From Hormoscilla sp. GM7CHS1pb (lineage in GTDB: Bacteria > Cyanobacteriota > Cyanobacteriia > Cyanobacteriales > Desertifilaceae): a DNA stretch of 64,000 nt. This document shows, in pieces, positions 37,069 to 45,815 of this stretch. The number at the start of each line of letters is the position of its first letter. Within the stretch, counting starts at the first letter, position 1. The notes below the pieces were generated by a model that worked only from the letters and a program-made list of their open reading frames with translations, was not told the origin of the DNA and searched no databases. Made by a program: the position numbers and the translations under genes. The stretch covers positions 248,001 to 312,000 of the forward strand of contig JACONN010000005.1 in NCBI GenBank assembly GCA_014323675.1, read 5' to 3'.

Positions 37069-37371
37069 GTATATAGCAGAGAAAGGTGGCCGCGCTGCGC
37101 TCGCTTAGACGCTTTGTTCATGTAGCCGGGCTCCTCGCTGGGAACGGGTGAAGGCTACTCCGTCTCCTACCAACGGATTTTGACCACACCCACCGGGTTT
37201 TGACCACAGGGGTGGCCAGTGCGATCGCCCCATCCTCCGATCGCGCAGCGTGGCGCAGCCATAACATCGAGTTCTTCTTGTTATCGCCGGCTATATGCTG
37301 CACAAATCAAATCAGCTAACGGATGCCAGGCCATAATAGTGGAACGAGTGCTGGGGGAGTGGAACGAGTGC
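37069..37371. other. Repeat-rich gap upstream of the VWA gene
   Basis: No gene. Two partial copies of the 'ttttgaccacaccc' element (37179-37212) and hairpins of the 'gcgcagcgtggcgcagcca' type. Confidence 0.5.
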
Positions 37372-37602
37372 GGGTTGGATAGTAAACTCTGCGGGTTGGA
37401 TAGTAAACTCTGCGGGTTGGATAGTAAACTCTGCGGGTTGGATAGTAAACTCTGCGGGTTGGATAGTAAACTCTGCGGGTTGGATAGTAAACTCTGCGGG
37501 TTGGATAGTAAACTCTGCGGGTTGGATAGTAAACTCTGCGGGTTGGATAGTAAACTCTGCGGGTTGGATAGTAAACTCTGCGGGTTGGATAGTAAACTCT
37601 GC
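37372..37602. repeat. Tandem array, 11 x 21 bp (GGGTTGGATAGTAAACTCTGC)
   Basis: Eleven copies with no or almost no change. Unlike the other arrays the unit is not a strong palindrome. Because 21 is a multiple of three, several frames stay open on both strands, but these are not genes. Confidence 0.95.
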
Positions 37603-38352
37603 GGGTTGAGTAAGGGTGTGGTCAAAACCCGTTGGTAGCCCGGAAGCCAAGCGAGTTCCCAGGCGCAGCCGACGGAGTAAACGTTCGGGGTGTGGTCAAA
37701 ACCCGTCGATGCCATCCCATTAGGCGACTCCTCAACAAATAGATGCCGGAGTAGGATTTGAACCTACAACAATTCCTGAAAGTCTGAAAAAATTTTTTTG
37801 GGGATTTGCTGTTGTCGATGCGATCGCCGGTCCCTGGGGAAGGCGATCGCCGGTCCCTGGGCAGGCGCGGAGCCCACCCTATGGGATTTTTTGAACTACA
37901 ACGGAGGGGAAAAACTTATTCAGTTTTCAAGGTACAGTTTGCTTGGGGTGGAGCTTTGAGGCTTGTCCCCCTCGCCATATTAATATGCTACATAAATAAG
38001 ACATGAGTGTCAAGGGTTTGCCGAAAAATTTTTTTTGCTCGCCGCCGGCGGATGCGATCGCCTGGGCCACGGGCACGAGGCCGACCGTCCGAGGACCGGC
38101 GACTTCCTGTTCTACTTCCAGGCGCTCTAGAGCATCGGTCAAGTAGAAGCTAGATACCGGGTTTCTTGTCCAGCTATCAAGGAGAAATCGATGCTCTCAC
38201 CGGAGAAACCCGGTATCAGCACCGGCGATATAGGCAAACTGAGCTACAGCCAAAAGTACTTTTGGCTCGGGTACGATGATTGCCGTTCAGTGAATACGGT
38301 GAGTGGTTCATCGCAATTCACCCATTGGCAATCAGCAATTCGCAATTAGCCC
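37603..38352. other. Long gap with repeats and a tRNA fragment
   Basis: Contains two GTGTGGTCAAAACCCGT ends (37614, 37688), the tRNA 3' fragment, 'gcgatcgccggtccctggg' twice (37821-37862), a hairpin GATACCGGGTTTCTT...GAGAAACCCGGTATC (38153-38218) and AGCCAAAAGTACTTTTGGCT (38250-38269). No convincing gene. Confidence 0.5.
37744..37778 (-). tRNA. 3' fragment of a tRNA gene
   Basis: On the minus strand GTAGG-TTCAAAT-CCTAC is a perfect T-arm, followed by TCCGGCA, a 7-nt acceptor 3' strand. No anticodon arm or 5' half (a TGCCGGA partner) is present within reach. It is a partial gene, such as integration at a tRNA 3' end leaves behind. Identity cannot be assigned. Confidence 0.7.
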
Positions 38353-38388
38353 ATGAAAATTAATGCCGAGTTGCCATTAATTACCCAA
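38353..38388 (+). pseudogene. 5' end of the cupin gene, cut off by an IS607-type insertion
   Basis: MKINAELPLITQ is the N-terminus expected for the ChrR-type cupin whose remainder starts at about 41428 (AYSEELPWVNSPAPG). The frame then runs into foreign sequence and a stop. About 3.04 kb separate the pieces. Confidence 0.7.
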
Positions 38389-38523
38389 AAACCTACACAT
38401 CTCTCACACTCGGGCCAATAATCAGTACTCTAGGGGTCATAAGCGGTAATAAAAAAAATATTTTTTACGTGTTTTTGCCAAGCAAAGCGGAGTTGGGTTG
38501 TGGCTATAGTTATAAATATAAAG

Positions 38524-39462
38524 GTGCGACTCGTTGAGGCCCAAGCAAGAAGCATCGACTTGTGACAACCTCAATCGGAAACATCAGCCGATAAATCGTA
38601 CAACCATTGAGGGTCCAAACCCCTCCCTCCCGATACAGGAGGTACACCGGTCCTAACTGCTGCGGAGTGACATCACCGGCGGTGGAGAGCAAGGACTTAA
38701 ATGTAAGACACCTGGTTAGTCTAGATTAGAGTGTCTGCTAGGAAAGATGCTCATGGGTAGAAAGAGCGAACCTATGATTAAGCCTCGTTATTCTAAACCA
38801 GCGCATTAGACTGAAACGCTGGCCCAAAAAGGGATAGGCAGTGTCGGATAGTCGTCTTTATTGACTATTCTGTATTGACAATACTCCCGGGGTAGAATAG
38901 GGCCCTAAAAGCATCATAATTGGTTACACGGAACGAGATAACCTCTGATGAGCTGTTCCTTGAGGTGGATGGAAGGATAGGGAACCAGTTAGATGATAAG
39001 CGCAAGCCATCAGAGGAGGGATGTCCTAAGAAGCAAAAGCCCAGAGTAACTTCTGAGATACGCTGACATGGGACGGATATGGTAAGAAGTCTTGGGAAAT
39101 AGTAACTCTTAAAACGACTCGAAACGCCGGTATAACCTAGCGTAGTATGAACGGACTAAAGCCCTGACCAGGTAAAACTAGCGCGTCCCTCGTACTAGGG
39201 CCATGTAAGTAAAGAGTGACATCATGGGTTATTGCGGTTGTCCCGTCACGAACCATCCGGGGAAGGCATCAATTCTTAGTCCCAAAGGACATACCGAAAA
39301 GGGGTGAAACTTCATGAGACAAGGCCAAAAGTGGGAGAAATCCTGCCTAATGCCACCTATGACAAAGGCTTACCAACCAGTAGCCTCCTGCGGTGAAAAT
39401 CGCAAGTCCGGTTCCGAATGGGAGGGTTGCCCCGCGAGGGGTAGCTCGACCCCGACCCCAAT
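38524..39462 (+). ncRNA. Group II intron 2, ORF-less ribozyme
   Basis: Starts GTGCGACTC. Domain V at about 39381-39417: TAGCCTCCTGCGGTGAAAAT followed by CGCAAGTCCGGTTCCG. A domain VI hairpin (GGGAGGGTTGCCCCGCGAGG) follows, ending CGACCCCAAT. About 939 nt, no maturase frame. Shares long conserved blocks with intron 1 (GCTGCGGAGTGACATCACCG, AAAAGCATCATA, GAGGAGGGATGTCCTAAGAA). It is about 100 bp longer, in the region around 39110-39300, possibly an extended domain IV. It is nested in the IS607-type element. Confidence 0.88.
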
Positions 39463-39510
39463 GAAACCAGGTAGTCCAACAATAAACGAGCATTTGCTGC
39501 TCGATTATAA

Positions 39511-40112
39511 ATGAAGCATGAGTATTATAGTCAGCCCAAGCAGCTAACCTTCTGGGGGTACATCGGTGAGTCCCTGAGAAGATGGGAGCGAGAAGGAAAA
39601 ATCCAATCGTACCGGACGCCGGGAGGGCAGCCACGATGTCCCCGGGAGCTTTCGATATCCCCACCGGAGCGCCAGCCGCACTACCCAGGGGATATCGAAC
39701 TCGCACAAAAGGGGGGACATCGCCGCTTCCTCAAAAGGGAAATCGTGCATATTCGCTGGAATCGAACTGCCAACTACAACTGTTTTATGCGGCGAGTCTC
39801 AAGTTATTCCCAACATGACGATGCAAGAGCCGACAACTTAAATACCTGCGCCTCCACTATCCAGAAGCGTAATTTATTTCTGAAATTGGAGGAGGGCTTA
39901 ATTTTAGACGGCGGAAATTTAAAACCATTTTGGAACGAATTGTCATCCAGGATATCCAACGGCTTGTTGTTGCCCACCGTGACAGACTCTGCCGTAAGGG
40001 ATGGGAATTGGTTGAGTGGTATTGCTTATACAATGCAGTCCAACTCGTGGTTCTCAACTCGCGCGGTCTCAGTCCAGAACAAGAGCTTGTACCGGATATG
40101 CTGTCCATCTGA
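39511..40112 (+). pseudogene. IS607 TnpA (serine recombinase) relic with repeat insertion and frameshifts
   Basis: The MerR-type helix-turn-helix part reads SLRRWEREGKIQSYRTPGGQ, then a hairpin insertion of about 90 bp (39637-39717, two inverted GATATC(C/G) arms), then GGHRRF. Next RVSSYSQHDD marks the start of the serine-recombinase domain. After frameshifts it continues MERIVIQDIQRLVVAHRDRL and YNAVQLVVLNSRGLSPEQEL. The normal start is probably ATG 39517 (MSIIVSP). At least three frame changes make it dead. Confidence 0.75.
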
Positions 40113-40224
40113 GGTTGCTTCAGTTCTCGGCTCTACGGTTTGCGAAAGTACCGAAAATAAATCACCTCGAAAGTACGGGAAGAACCCATTCAAGAGAAGC
40201 CAAAACATCACGCCGAACAGCGTG

Positions 40225-41406
40225 ATGAAGATTCCGCTATTTCCCGAACCTGAATTATCTAAGATTTGGAAACGATGGCTAGCAGCTTATCGCTGGGTTT
40301 ACAACCAGTGCGTAGAGTTCTATAACAACAAGCAAACGCTGCCAAAGGAACAATCTTTAGACCAGTACATACAGCAGTTACAAAATTTGCCTGAAAACGA
40401 GTGGACTAAGTGCCTCGGTAATACCAGGCAGGAAGCTGTTTGTGAAGCTCAAAATGCTAGTCGTCAATCTCGTAAAGCTAATGGTGGTAAGTGTTTATTG
40501 CGATTCCGCTCTTGCAGAAATAAGTCCCAAGCTATTCAGTTCAAGAACAACGCTTATAAGAACGGAACTTGGTTTCGCTCAAAGATTGGCGACTTACAGT
40601 TTACTGTTGCTAAGGGTTATGAACTCCCGATTAACTGTGTATACGGGACTGAGTTACTCTATCAACGGGGACAGTGGTTCGCTTGTTTTCCACAATACGT
40701 TCGGGAGGTAACGACAGGTTCCGATCGGGTAATTGCTCTCGACCCAGGTAATCGCACTTTCCTTACAGGCTACGATGGTGAAAACATCTTGGAGATTGGC
40801 AAGGGAGACATCGGGCGGCTTACGCGGCTGTGCCTGCACCTTGATAAACTCATTGGGAGAAAAATGAAAGCCACTGGTAAAGTCAACAAGCGGTTGCGGT
40901 ACAAGTTGAACAAGGCAATCGAGCGGCTGCGGTTTAAGATTCGATCCCTAGTGGATGACCTACACCGAAAAGCTGCGAGTCTACTTGTTAATAGCTACAA
41001 GCTGATATTTCTGCCTACTTACCAAACTTCCCAAATGGTAATCAAGGCTAACCGCAAGATTAACCGGAAGTCGGTTAGAAATATGCTGACTTGGTCAATG
41101 GGTAGATTTGCTTCTCACTTGAAACAGGCAGCAAAGCGAAAAGGGGTGCTAGTGGTGCGCTGCAATGAAGCCTACACTAGCAAAACTTGCCCTCTTTGCG
41201 GTCACGTTCACAAAAAACTAGGTGGTTCCAAAGTCCACTTTTGCCCGGCTTGCGGTCATAAAGCGCCGCGAGATTGGGTAGGCGCTCTCAACAAAATGTT
41301 GAGGGCTTTGCAGGCTGTCGCCTTCGATGTTAGAAATGGCGTTATCACTATTTCTGATGCCGATGTTATACTTGCGCAGAGTCAATATGAGCTTTGTGAG
41401 GGTTAA
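40225..41406 (+). CDS. tnpB: TnpB-type RNA-guided nuclease (IS607-associated)
   Basis: About 393 residues from MKIPLFPEPELSKIWKRWLA. The frame is open upstream only because the tnpA relic happens to be in phase. RuvC-I reads RVIALDPGNRTFLTGYDGEN. At the usual RuvC-II position it has IFLPTYQTSQM, without the expected acidic residue, but RCNEAYTSKTCPLC further on carries a glutamate just before the zinc finger, as in the rearranged-glutamate TnpB/Fanzor-like group. The zinc finger is CPLC...CPAC and the last catalytic aspartate is in RDWVGALNKM. It probably supports element maintenance. The guide RNA is expected at the 3' end of the gene (around 41300-41430). Confidence 0.82.
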   Translation: MKIPLFPEPELSKIWKRWLAAYRWVYNQCVEFYNNKQTLPKEQSLDQYIQQLQNLPENEWTKCLGNTRQEAVCEAQNASRQSRKANGGKCLLRFRSCRNKSQAIQFKNNAYKNGTWFRSKIGDLQFTVAKGYELPINCVYGTELLYQRGQWFACFPQYVREVTTGSDRVIALDPGNRTFLTGYDGENILEIGKGDIGRLTRLCLHLDKLIGRKMKATGKVNKRLRYKLNKAIERLRFKIRSLVDDLHRKAASLLVNSYKLIFLPTYQTSQMVIKANRKINRKSVRNMLTWSMGRFASHLKQAAKRKGVLVVRCNEAYTSKTCPLCGHVHKKLGGSKVHFCPACGHKAPRDWVGALNKMLRALQAVAFDVRNGVITISDADVILAQSQYELCEG

Positions 41407-41427
41407 AGACAGCACTTAAGTCAACGG

Positions 41428-42153
41428 GCCTACAGCGAGGAACTGCCGTGGGTGAATTCCCCAGCACCAGGAGTGCAGCGGCGGATGCTGGAACGGGATG
41501 GAGAAGAAATCGGTCGCGCTACCACCATTGTGCGTTTTGCCCCCAATAGTTCTTTTCCCATGCATTCCCACGGTGGCGGCGAAGAATTCTTGGTTTTGTC
41601 AGGAGTTTTCTCTGACGAACATGGCGATCATGGTCCTGGAACCTATATCCGCAACCCAGTTGGCTCTCAACATACTCCCTATAGCAAAGAGGGCTGTATT
41701 ATCTTTGTTAAACTCTGTCAAATGTCCCCTGAAGACCAAAACTATGTCTGCATCGATACCAACCAGGCAGCTTGGGAACCCGGCCCGATTTTTCGGTCGT
41801 TTCCGGGAGCACCCACCCTGTTGTGTCGCATCCTGCGCACAACATGGGTGGGTGCTCCGGAAACGAAAGTCCGCGGACCGATCGCAGGTCTAAAATTAAT
41901 GCCATTGCATCGCTTTGGTACGGAACGAGTATTTCTGATCGAGTGGGAAGCGGGAATACATTTTCCTCATCATACCCATGAGGATGGATCGGAAGTCTTA
42001 GTTTTGGAAGGAGTTTTGGAAGATGAGCATGGTAGCTATCCCAAAGGCACTTGGTTGAGGCATCCTGTGGGCAGCAGTCACGCAGCTTTTAGTCCTTCGG
42101 GCTGTCTCCTTTACGCTAAAGGCGGTCACTTACTACCCGACCTCAAGCAATAA
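41428..42153 (+). pseudogene. ChrR-type cupin protein, 5' end displaced, hairpin inserted in frame
   Basis: Double-cupin protein. Cupin 1 is FPMHSHGGGEEFLVLSGVFS and cupin 2 is FPHHTHEDGSEVLVLEGVLE, both with HxH...E metal-binding motifs, as in ChrR anti-sigma factors and related proteins. The first 12 residues lie at 38353. Between the two cupins, IFRSFPGAPTLLCRILRTTW is encoded by a 79-bp hairpin element (41791-41869) read in frame. A GTG at 41452 could still start an almost complete protein. Normally such a cupin binds zinc or iron and senses oxidants. Confidence 0.75.
41791..41869. repeat. 79-bp hairpin element inside the cupin gene
   Basis: GTTTCCGGGAGCACCCACCC near the left end pairs with GGGTGGGTGCTCCGGAAACG near the right, with loop TGTCGCATCCTGCGCAC. 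It is read in frame between the two cupin domains. Confidence 0.85.
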
Positions 42154-42943
42154 CCCCCGGGTTCCCAGGCGGTATCCTGGGAACGAGAGCCAATTATTTG
42201 TGGCTTTGCACAAACAAAAATAATCTCAAATAGAGGATTGAGTTAATCTCAGGAAATCTCCGATGGCAGTAAAAAAAACTGAAATTTATAGCTCCCTATG
42301 GGCAGGATGCGATGAATTGCGAGGTGGCATGGACGCTTCCCAGTATAAGGATTACGTCCTCACCTTGTTGTTTCTGAAATATGTGTCTGATAAATATGCC
42401 GGCGATCGGGACAGTATTATTTTCGTCCCAGATGGCGCAGCTTTTGAGAACTTAGTGGCCCTTAAAGGGAATCCCGAAATCTGAGACAAAATTAATAAAA
42501 TTATCGGTCAGTTAGCAGCAGAAAATGGACTTAAAGGTGTCATTGATGTTGCCGACTTTAACGATGAGGAAAAGCTGGGCAAAGGTAAGGAGATGGTCGA
42601 TCGCCTGTCTCGGTTGGTGGCGATTTTCGACGGGTTGGACTTAAGCGCGAACCGCGCTGAAGGGGATGATTTACTGGGGGATGCCTACGAGTATCTAATG
42701 CGCCACTTTGCCACGGAGTCCGGGAAAAGTAAGGGGCAGTTTTATACCCCGGCGGAGGTGTCGCGGGTTGTCGCGAAGGTGGTGGGCGTTACGCCAGAAA
42801 CCAGGCAGGATGCCACGGTTTACGATCCCACTTGCGGTTCCGGTTCCCTATTGCTGAAAGTGGCAGATGAATCTCCTAATGGCTTAACTATTTACGGGCA
42901 GGAAATGGATAACGCTACGGTGGCATTGGCGCGGATGAATATG

Positions 42944-43871
42944 GGGTGCATCCCAGTTTCGCCATGAGTATAAATGCTTAGTCGAACTGGTTCCGAGATG
43001 GTGTTAAGCTGAGACAGTCGGTAAACGCTCCCTCTAAAACTATGAATCCTGAAAATTTAGCTCAAATTAAAACCTATGCTTTGGGAATAGCCGCCTTGTT
43101 GTATGAGGAGGCCCAAGGGACTGTTCCAGAGCAATTGAAAACACTCTCAGGACTCGAAGCTACAGTCCGTGGGCAGTTGCTTCAATACGTCAGTCCAGAG
43201 ATTGCCCTTTTTTTATCGAAAGCACCAGTGGCACCACCGCAGGGCGAACCCGAATTTTAAACAGCATTTTGGGCGAGCTCCTCATCACGGAGAAGCAAGC
43301 GACTTATTTTGATGTGAGAGCCTATAGCCAGTGGAGTCCCTATCTGGAAAAATGTTGCTTGTTACTGAGTGCGAACTCTTCTTATGAGCACGCCGAGGAA
43401 GATATTAAGCAGCTCACGGGGATGAGCGTTTCCCGGGGAACTCAGCAACGACTGGTGCAACGTTATGAGTTTGAATTACTGACAGTTAAAGAAGCCGTTT
43501 CCTCAACGAGCGCTCAAGAACCGAAACTGCCCCTTCAGGAGTTTGAGTTGCCCACAGCTAAAGAAGCCGTTTCCTCAACGGGCCCTCAAGGACCGAAACT
43601 GCCCCCTCAGGAGTTTGAGTTGCCGACGGCTAAAAAAGCTGTTTCCGAAATCAGCCCTCAAGAACCGAAAGTGCTCGCCCATGAGTTGAAGTTGCCGACT
43701 GTCAAGGAAGTTGTTGAGGAAATGAGCATTGATGGGGGGAAAGTACGCTTACGGACCCCGCAAGGGAGACCCTGTGAGTGGCGCGATTACAAGGGCGTTA
43801 ATCTACATGACCTCGGGGTAGCGGCCTTCTTTCGGGACAATGCAGGACTGGTCAAATGGGTCAACCAGCTC
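42944..43871 (+). mobile_element. ISKra4-family element, 3' part deleted, in hsdM
   Basis: Starts with GGGTGCATCCCAGTTTCGC directly after an hsdM codon. The first frame is 43042-43260. No matching right end is present; the transposase sequence stops around WVNQ at about 43868 where hsdM resumes, so the right part of the element and a little of hsdM were deleted together. Confidence 0.8.
43042..43871 (+). pseudogene. ISKra4-family transposase, truncated, with expanded internal repeat
   Basis: The first frame (43042-43260) reads MNPENLAQIKTYALGIAALL... and ends GEPEF. The second, from about 43269, reads GELLITEKQATYFDVRAYSQ, WSPYLEKCCLLLSANSSYEH, AEEDIKQLTGMSVSRGTQQR, then VEEMSIDGGKVRLRTPQGRP and FFRDNAGLVKWVNQ. 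Between them three copies of a block like FELPTAKEAVSSTGPQGPKL (about 26 residues each) are inserted before SIDGG. The catalytic second half is absent. Confidence 0.85.
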
Positions 43872-45815
43872 CTCTCCTTACTGGAAAGAGACCGATGGCA
43901 GTTTGAAAACTTTTGATTTTGCTGTTGCCAACCCGCCTTTTTCCTATAAAGCTTGGAGTAATGGGGTAGATACTACCAAAGATGAATTTAATCGGTTTGA
44001 GTATGGCGTTCCCCCGGCGAAAAACGGCGATTATGCTTTTCTGCTCCACATTCTCAAATCATTGAAAAGTACGGGCAAGGGGGCGGTAATTTTGCCTCAC
44101 GGGGTACTATTTCGGGGAAATGCTGAGGCTCGCATTCGGCAGAATTTGGTCAGCCAGGGATACATTAAGGGTATCATCGGTTTACCCCCAAACCTGTTTT
44201 ATGGCACGGGCATTCCTGCTTGTATTATCGTTATTGATAAAGGAGATTCACGCTCCGGGACCCCTCCGCTACCCGGTCAGGGTTTGTTTATGGTGGATGC
44301 TAGCAAGGGGTTTATCAAGGATGGCAATAAGAACCGGCTGCGCAGTCAGGATATCCATAAGATTGTGGATGTTTTTAACCATCAGATAGAATTGCCTCGC
44401 TACAGTCGGATGGTGAGTTTGTCCGAAATCGTAGCTCACGATTATAATCTCAATATTCCCCGTTATATTGATTCTAGCGAACCGGAAGACATTCACGACC
44501 TCAGCGCTCACCTCAAGGGTGGCATTCCTAACAGGGATATTGATGCTTTGGATGACTACTGGCGGGTGTTTCCCCAGGTGCGGGATGCTTTGTTTGCCCC
44601 GGGAAATCGCCCGGGATATAGCCGGAGTTTGGTAGCATCTTCTCAGGTAAAGGCGACTATTCGAGATCGTCCCGAGTTCGCCGAGTTTGCCGATCGCACT
44701 CTGGCATTGTATCGCAATTGGCGCCAGCACCACGAGCCCCAACTGAAGGCGATCGCCCTTGGGGAGAAGCCGAAAGAAATGATCGCCAAGCTATCGGAGG
44801 ATTTGCTGGCGCGGTTTGCCGACTCTGACTTGCTGGATAAGTACGACATTTACCAGCTATTGATGGACTACTGGACGGAAACGATGCAGGATGATGTTTA
44901 TATACTGGTGCAAGATGGTTGGCAGGCGGGGAAGGTGCTGCGGGAGTTGGTGGCGAAAAAGGGCGAGAAGTTGAAGGAAACTCCAGATTTGATCGTCGAT
45001 AAGAAAAAGTATAAAGCTGACTTGATACCGCCCAGTGCGATCGTGGCGCGGCATTTTGCCGATCGGCAGCAGATTGACGAACTACAGGCAGAATTGGATG
45101 CCGTCAGTCAGGAGTTAGAGGCGCTGATAGAGGAACATAGCGGGGAAGATGGGCCTTAAGTGATGCCCAGACGGATGCGGGGAAGGTGACGAAAGCTAAA
45201 ATCAAACAAGTCATCAAGGACGATCGACAATTATCTATTTTTGACGATTCAGGATCCTCCCTTGATGACGAACAATTCTCAATTCTGGAACAATGCCTGA
45301 AATTGTTCGATCGAGAGGCGGCGGCTAAGAAAGCAGTAAATAATGCCCAGACGGCACTGGATAAGGCAGTGTTTTCCCAGTATGCTAAATTAACAGAGGA
45401 TGAAATTAAAACTTTGGTAGTGGATGACAAGTGGCACGGGACGCTAGAGGCGGCAATTACGGCGGAGATCGAGCGGGTGACGCAGCAGTTAGCGAACCGG
45501 GTGAAGCTGTTAGAGGAACGTTATGCGGAACCTTTGCCCCAGTTGGAAGAGGAAGTTGAGGTGTTGGCCCGCCGGGTAGAAGACCATTTGCAGCAGATGG
45601 GCTTGAGTGCATCTTAGCCCCTACCACGCCCGCCGAACCCTAAAGGGTCCGGCTACAGGAACGAAGCCCGCCTACGCGGGCTTAATTACTTTCTCGTTCC
45701 CAGTGGTCATGCATTTGTTGCACAAGTCCGGCGACACCGGAGAGATCGTGAGGAGCAACAGGTTTTGACCACACCAGTACTCGTGATTAATTAATTGTTT
45801 GGAGAAATTAAAGAG

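Larger units (their letters stand above)
38389..41427 (+). mobile_element. IS607-type element carrying tnpA relic, tnpB and a group II intron
   Basis: Lies between the two parts of the cupin gene. It holds a decayed MerR/serine-recombinase transposase, an open TnpB frame and, before tnpA, a group II intron. IS607 elements make no target duplication, consistent with the lack of one here. The exact ends are inferred from the cupin reading frame and may be off by a few bases. Confidence 0.7.
42263..45617 (+). pseudogene. hsdM: Type I restriction-modification methyltransferase subunit, interrupted by an ISKra4-type element
   Basis: Adenine methyltransferase. The N-terminal helical domain (SLWAGCDELRGGMDASQYKD), AdoMet motif I VYDPTCGSGSLLLK and motif IV AVANPPFS are visible, with the C-terminal region through DKYDIYQLLMDYWTETMQDD. 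Damage: (1) TGA at 42482-42484 in NPEI(*)DKINK, where GGA is expected; (2) an ISKra4-type insertion after RMNM at 42944, with the catalytic motif resuming at SPYWKETDGSLKTFDFAVAN (about 43872) and about 20 hsdM codons missing; (3) a missing G at 45151-45153, which with one more G gives DGALSDAQTDAGKVTKAKIK and continues to 45617. The methyltransferase cannot be made as shown. Confidence 0.92.

Noticed and set aside
37219..37715. Repeat-encoded proteins (LDSKLCG, PAEFTIQ, LLSNPQS repeats)
   Set aside because: Open only because the unit length is a multiple of three; open in several frames of both strands, without ribosome site. The same holds for 56724-57101 and 58282-58912.
39511..41406. A single 631-residue fusion of transposase and TnpB
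   Set aside because: The middle of the frame (40-240) is out-of-phase translation of a decayed serine recombinase; the correct phase shows the recombinase sequence in other frames. The fusion is an accident of frameshifts.
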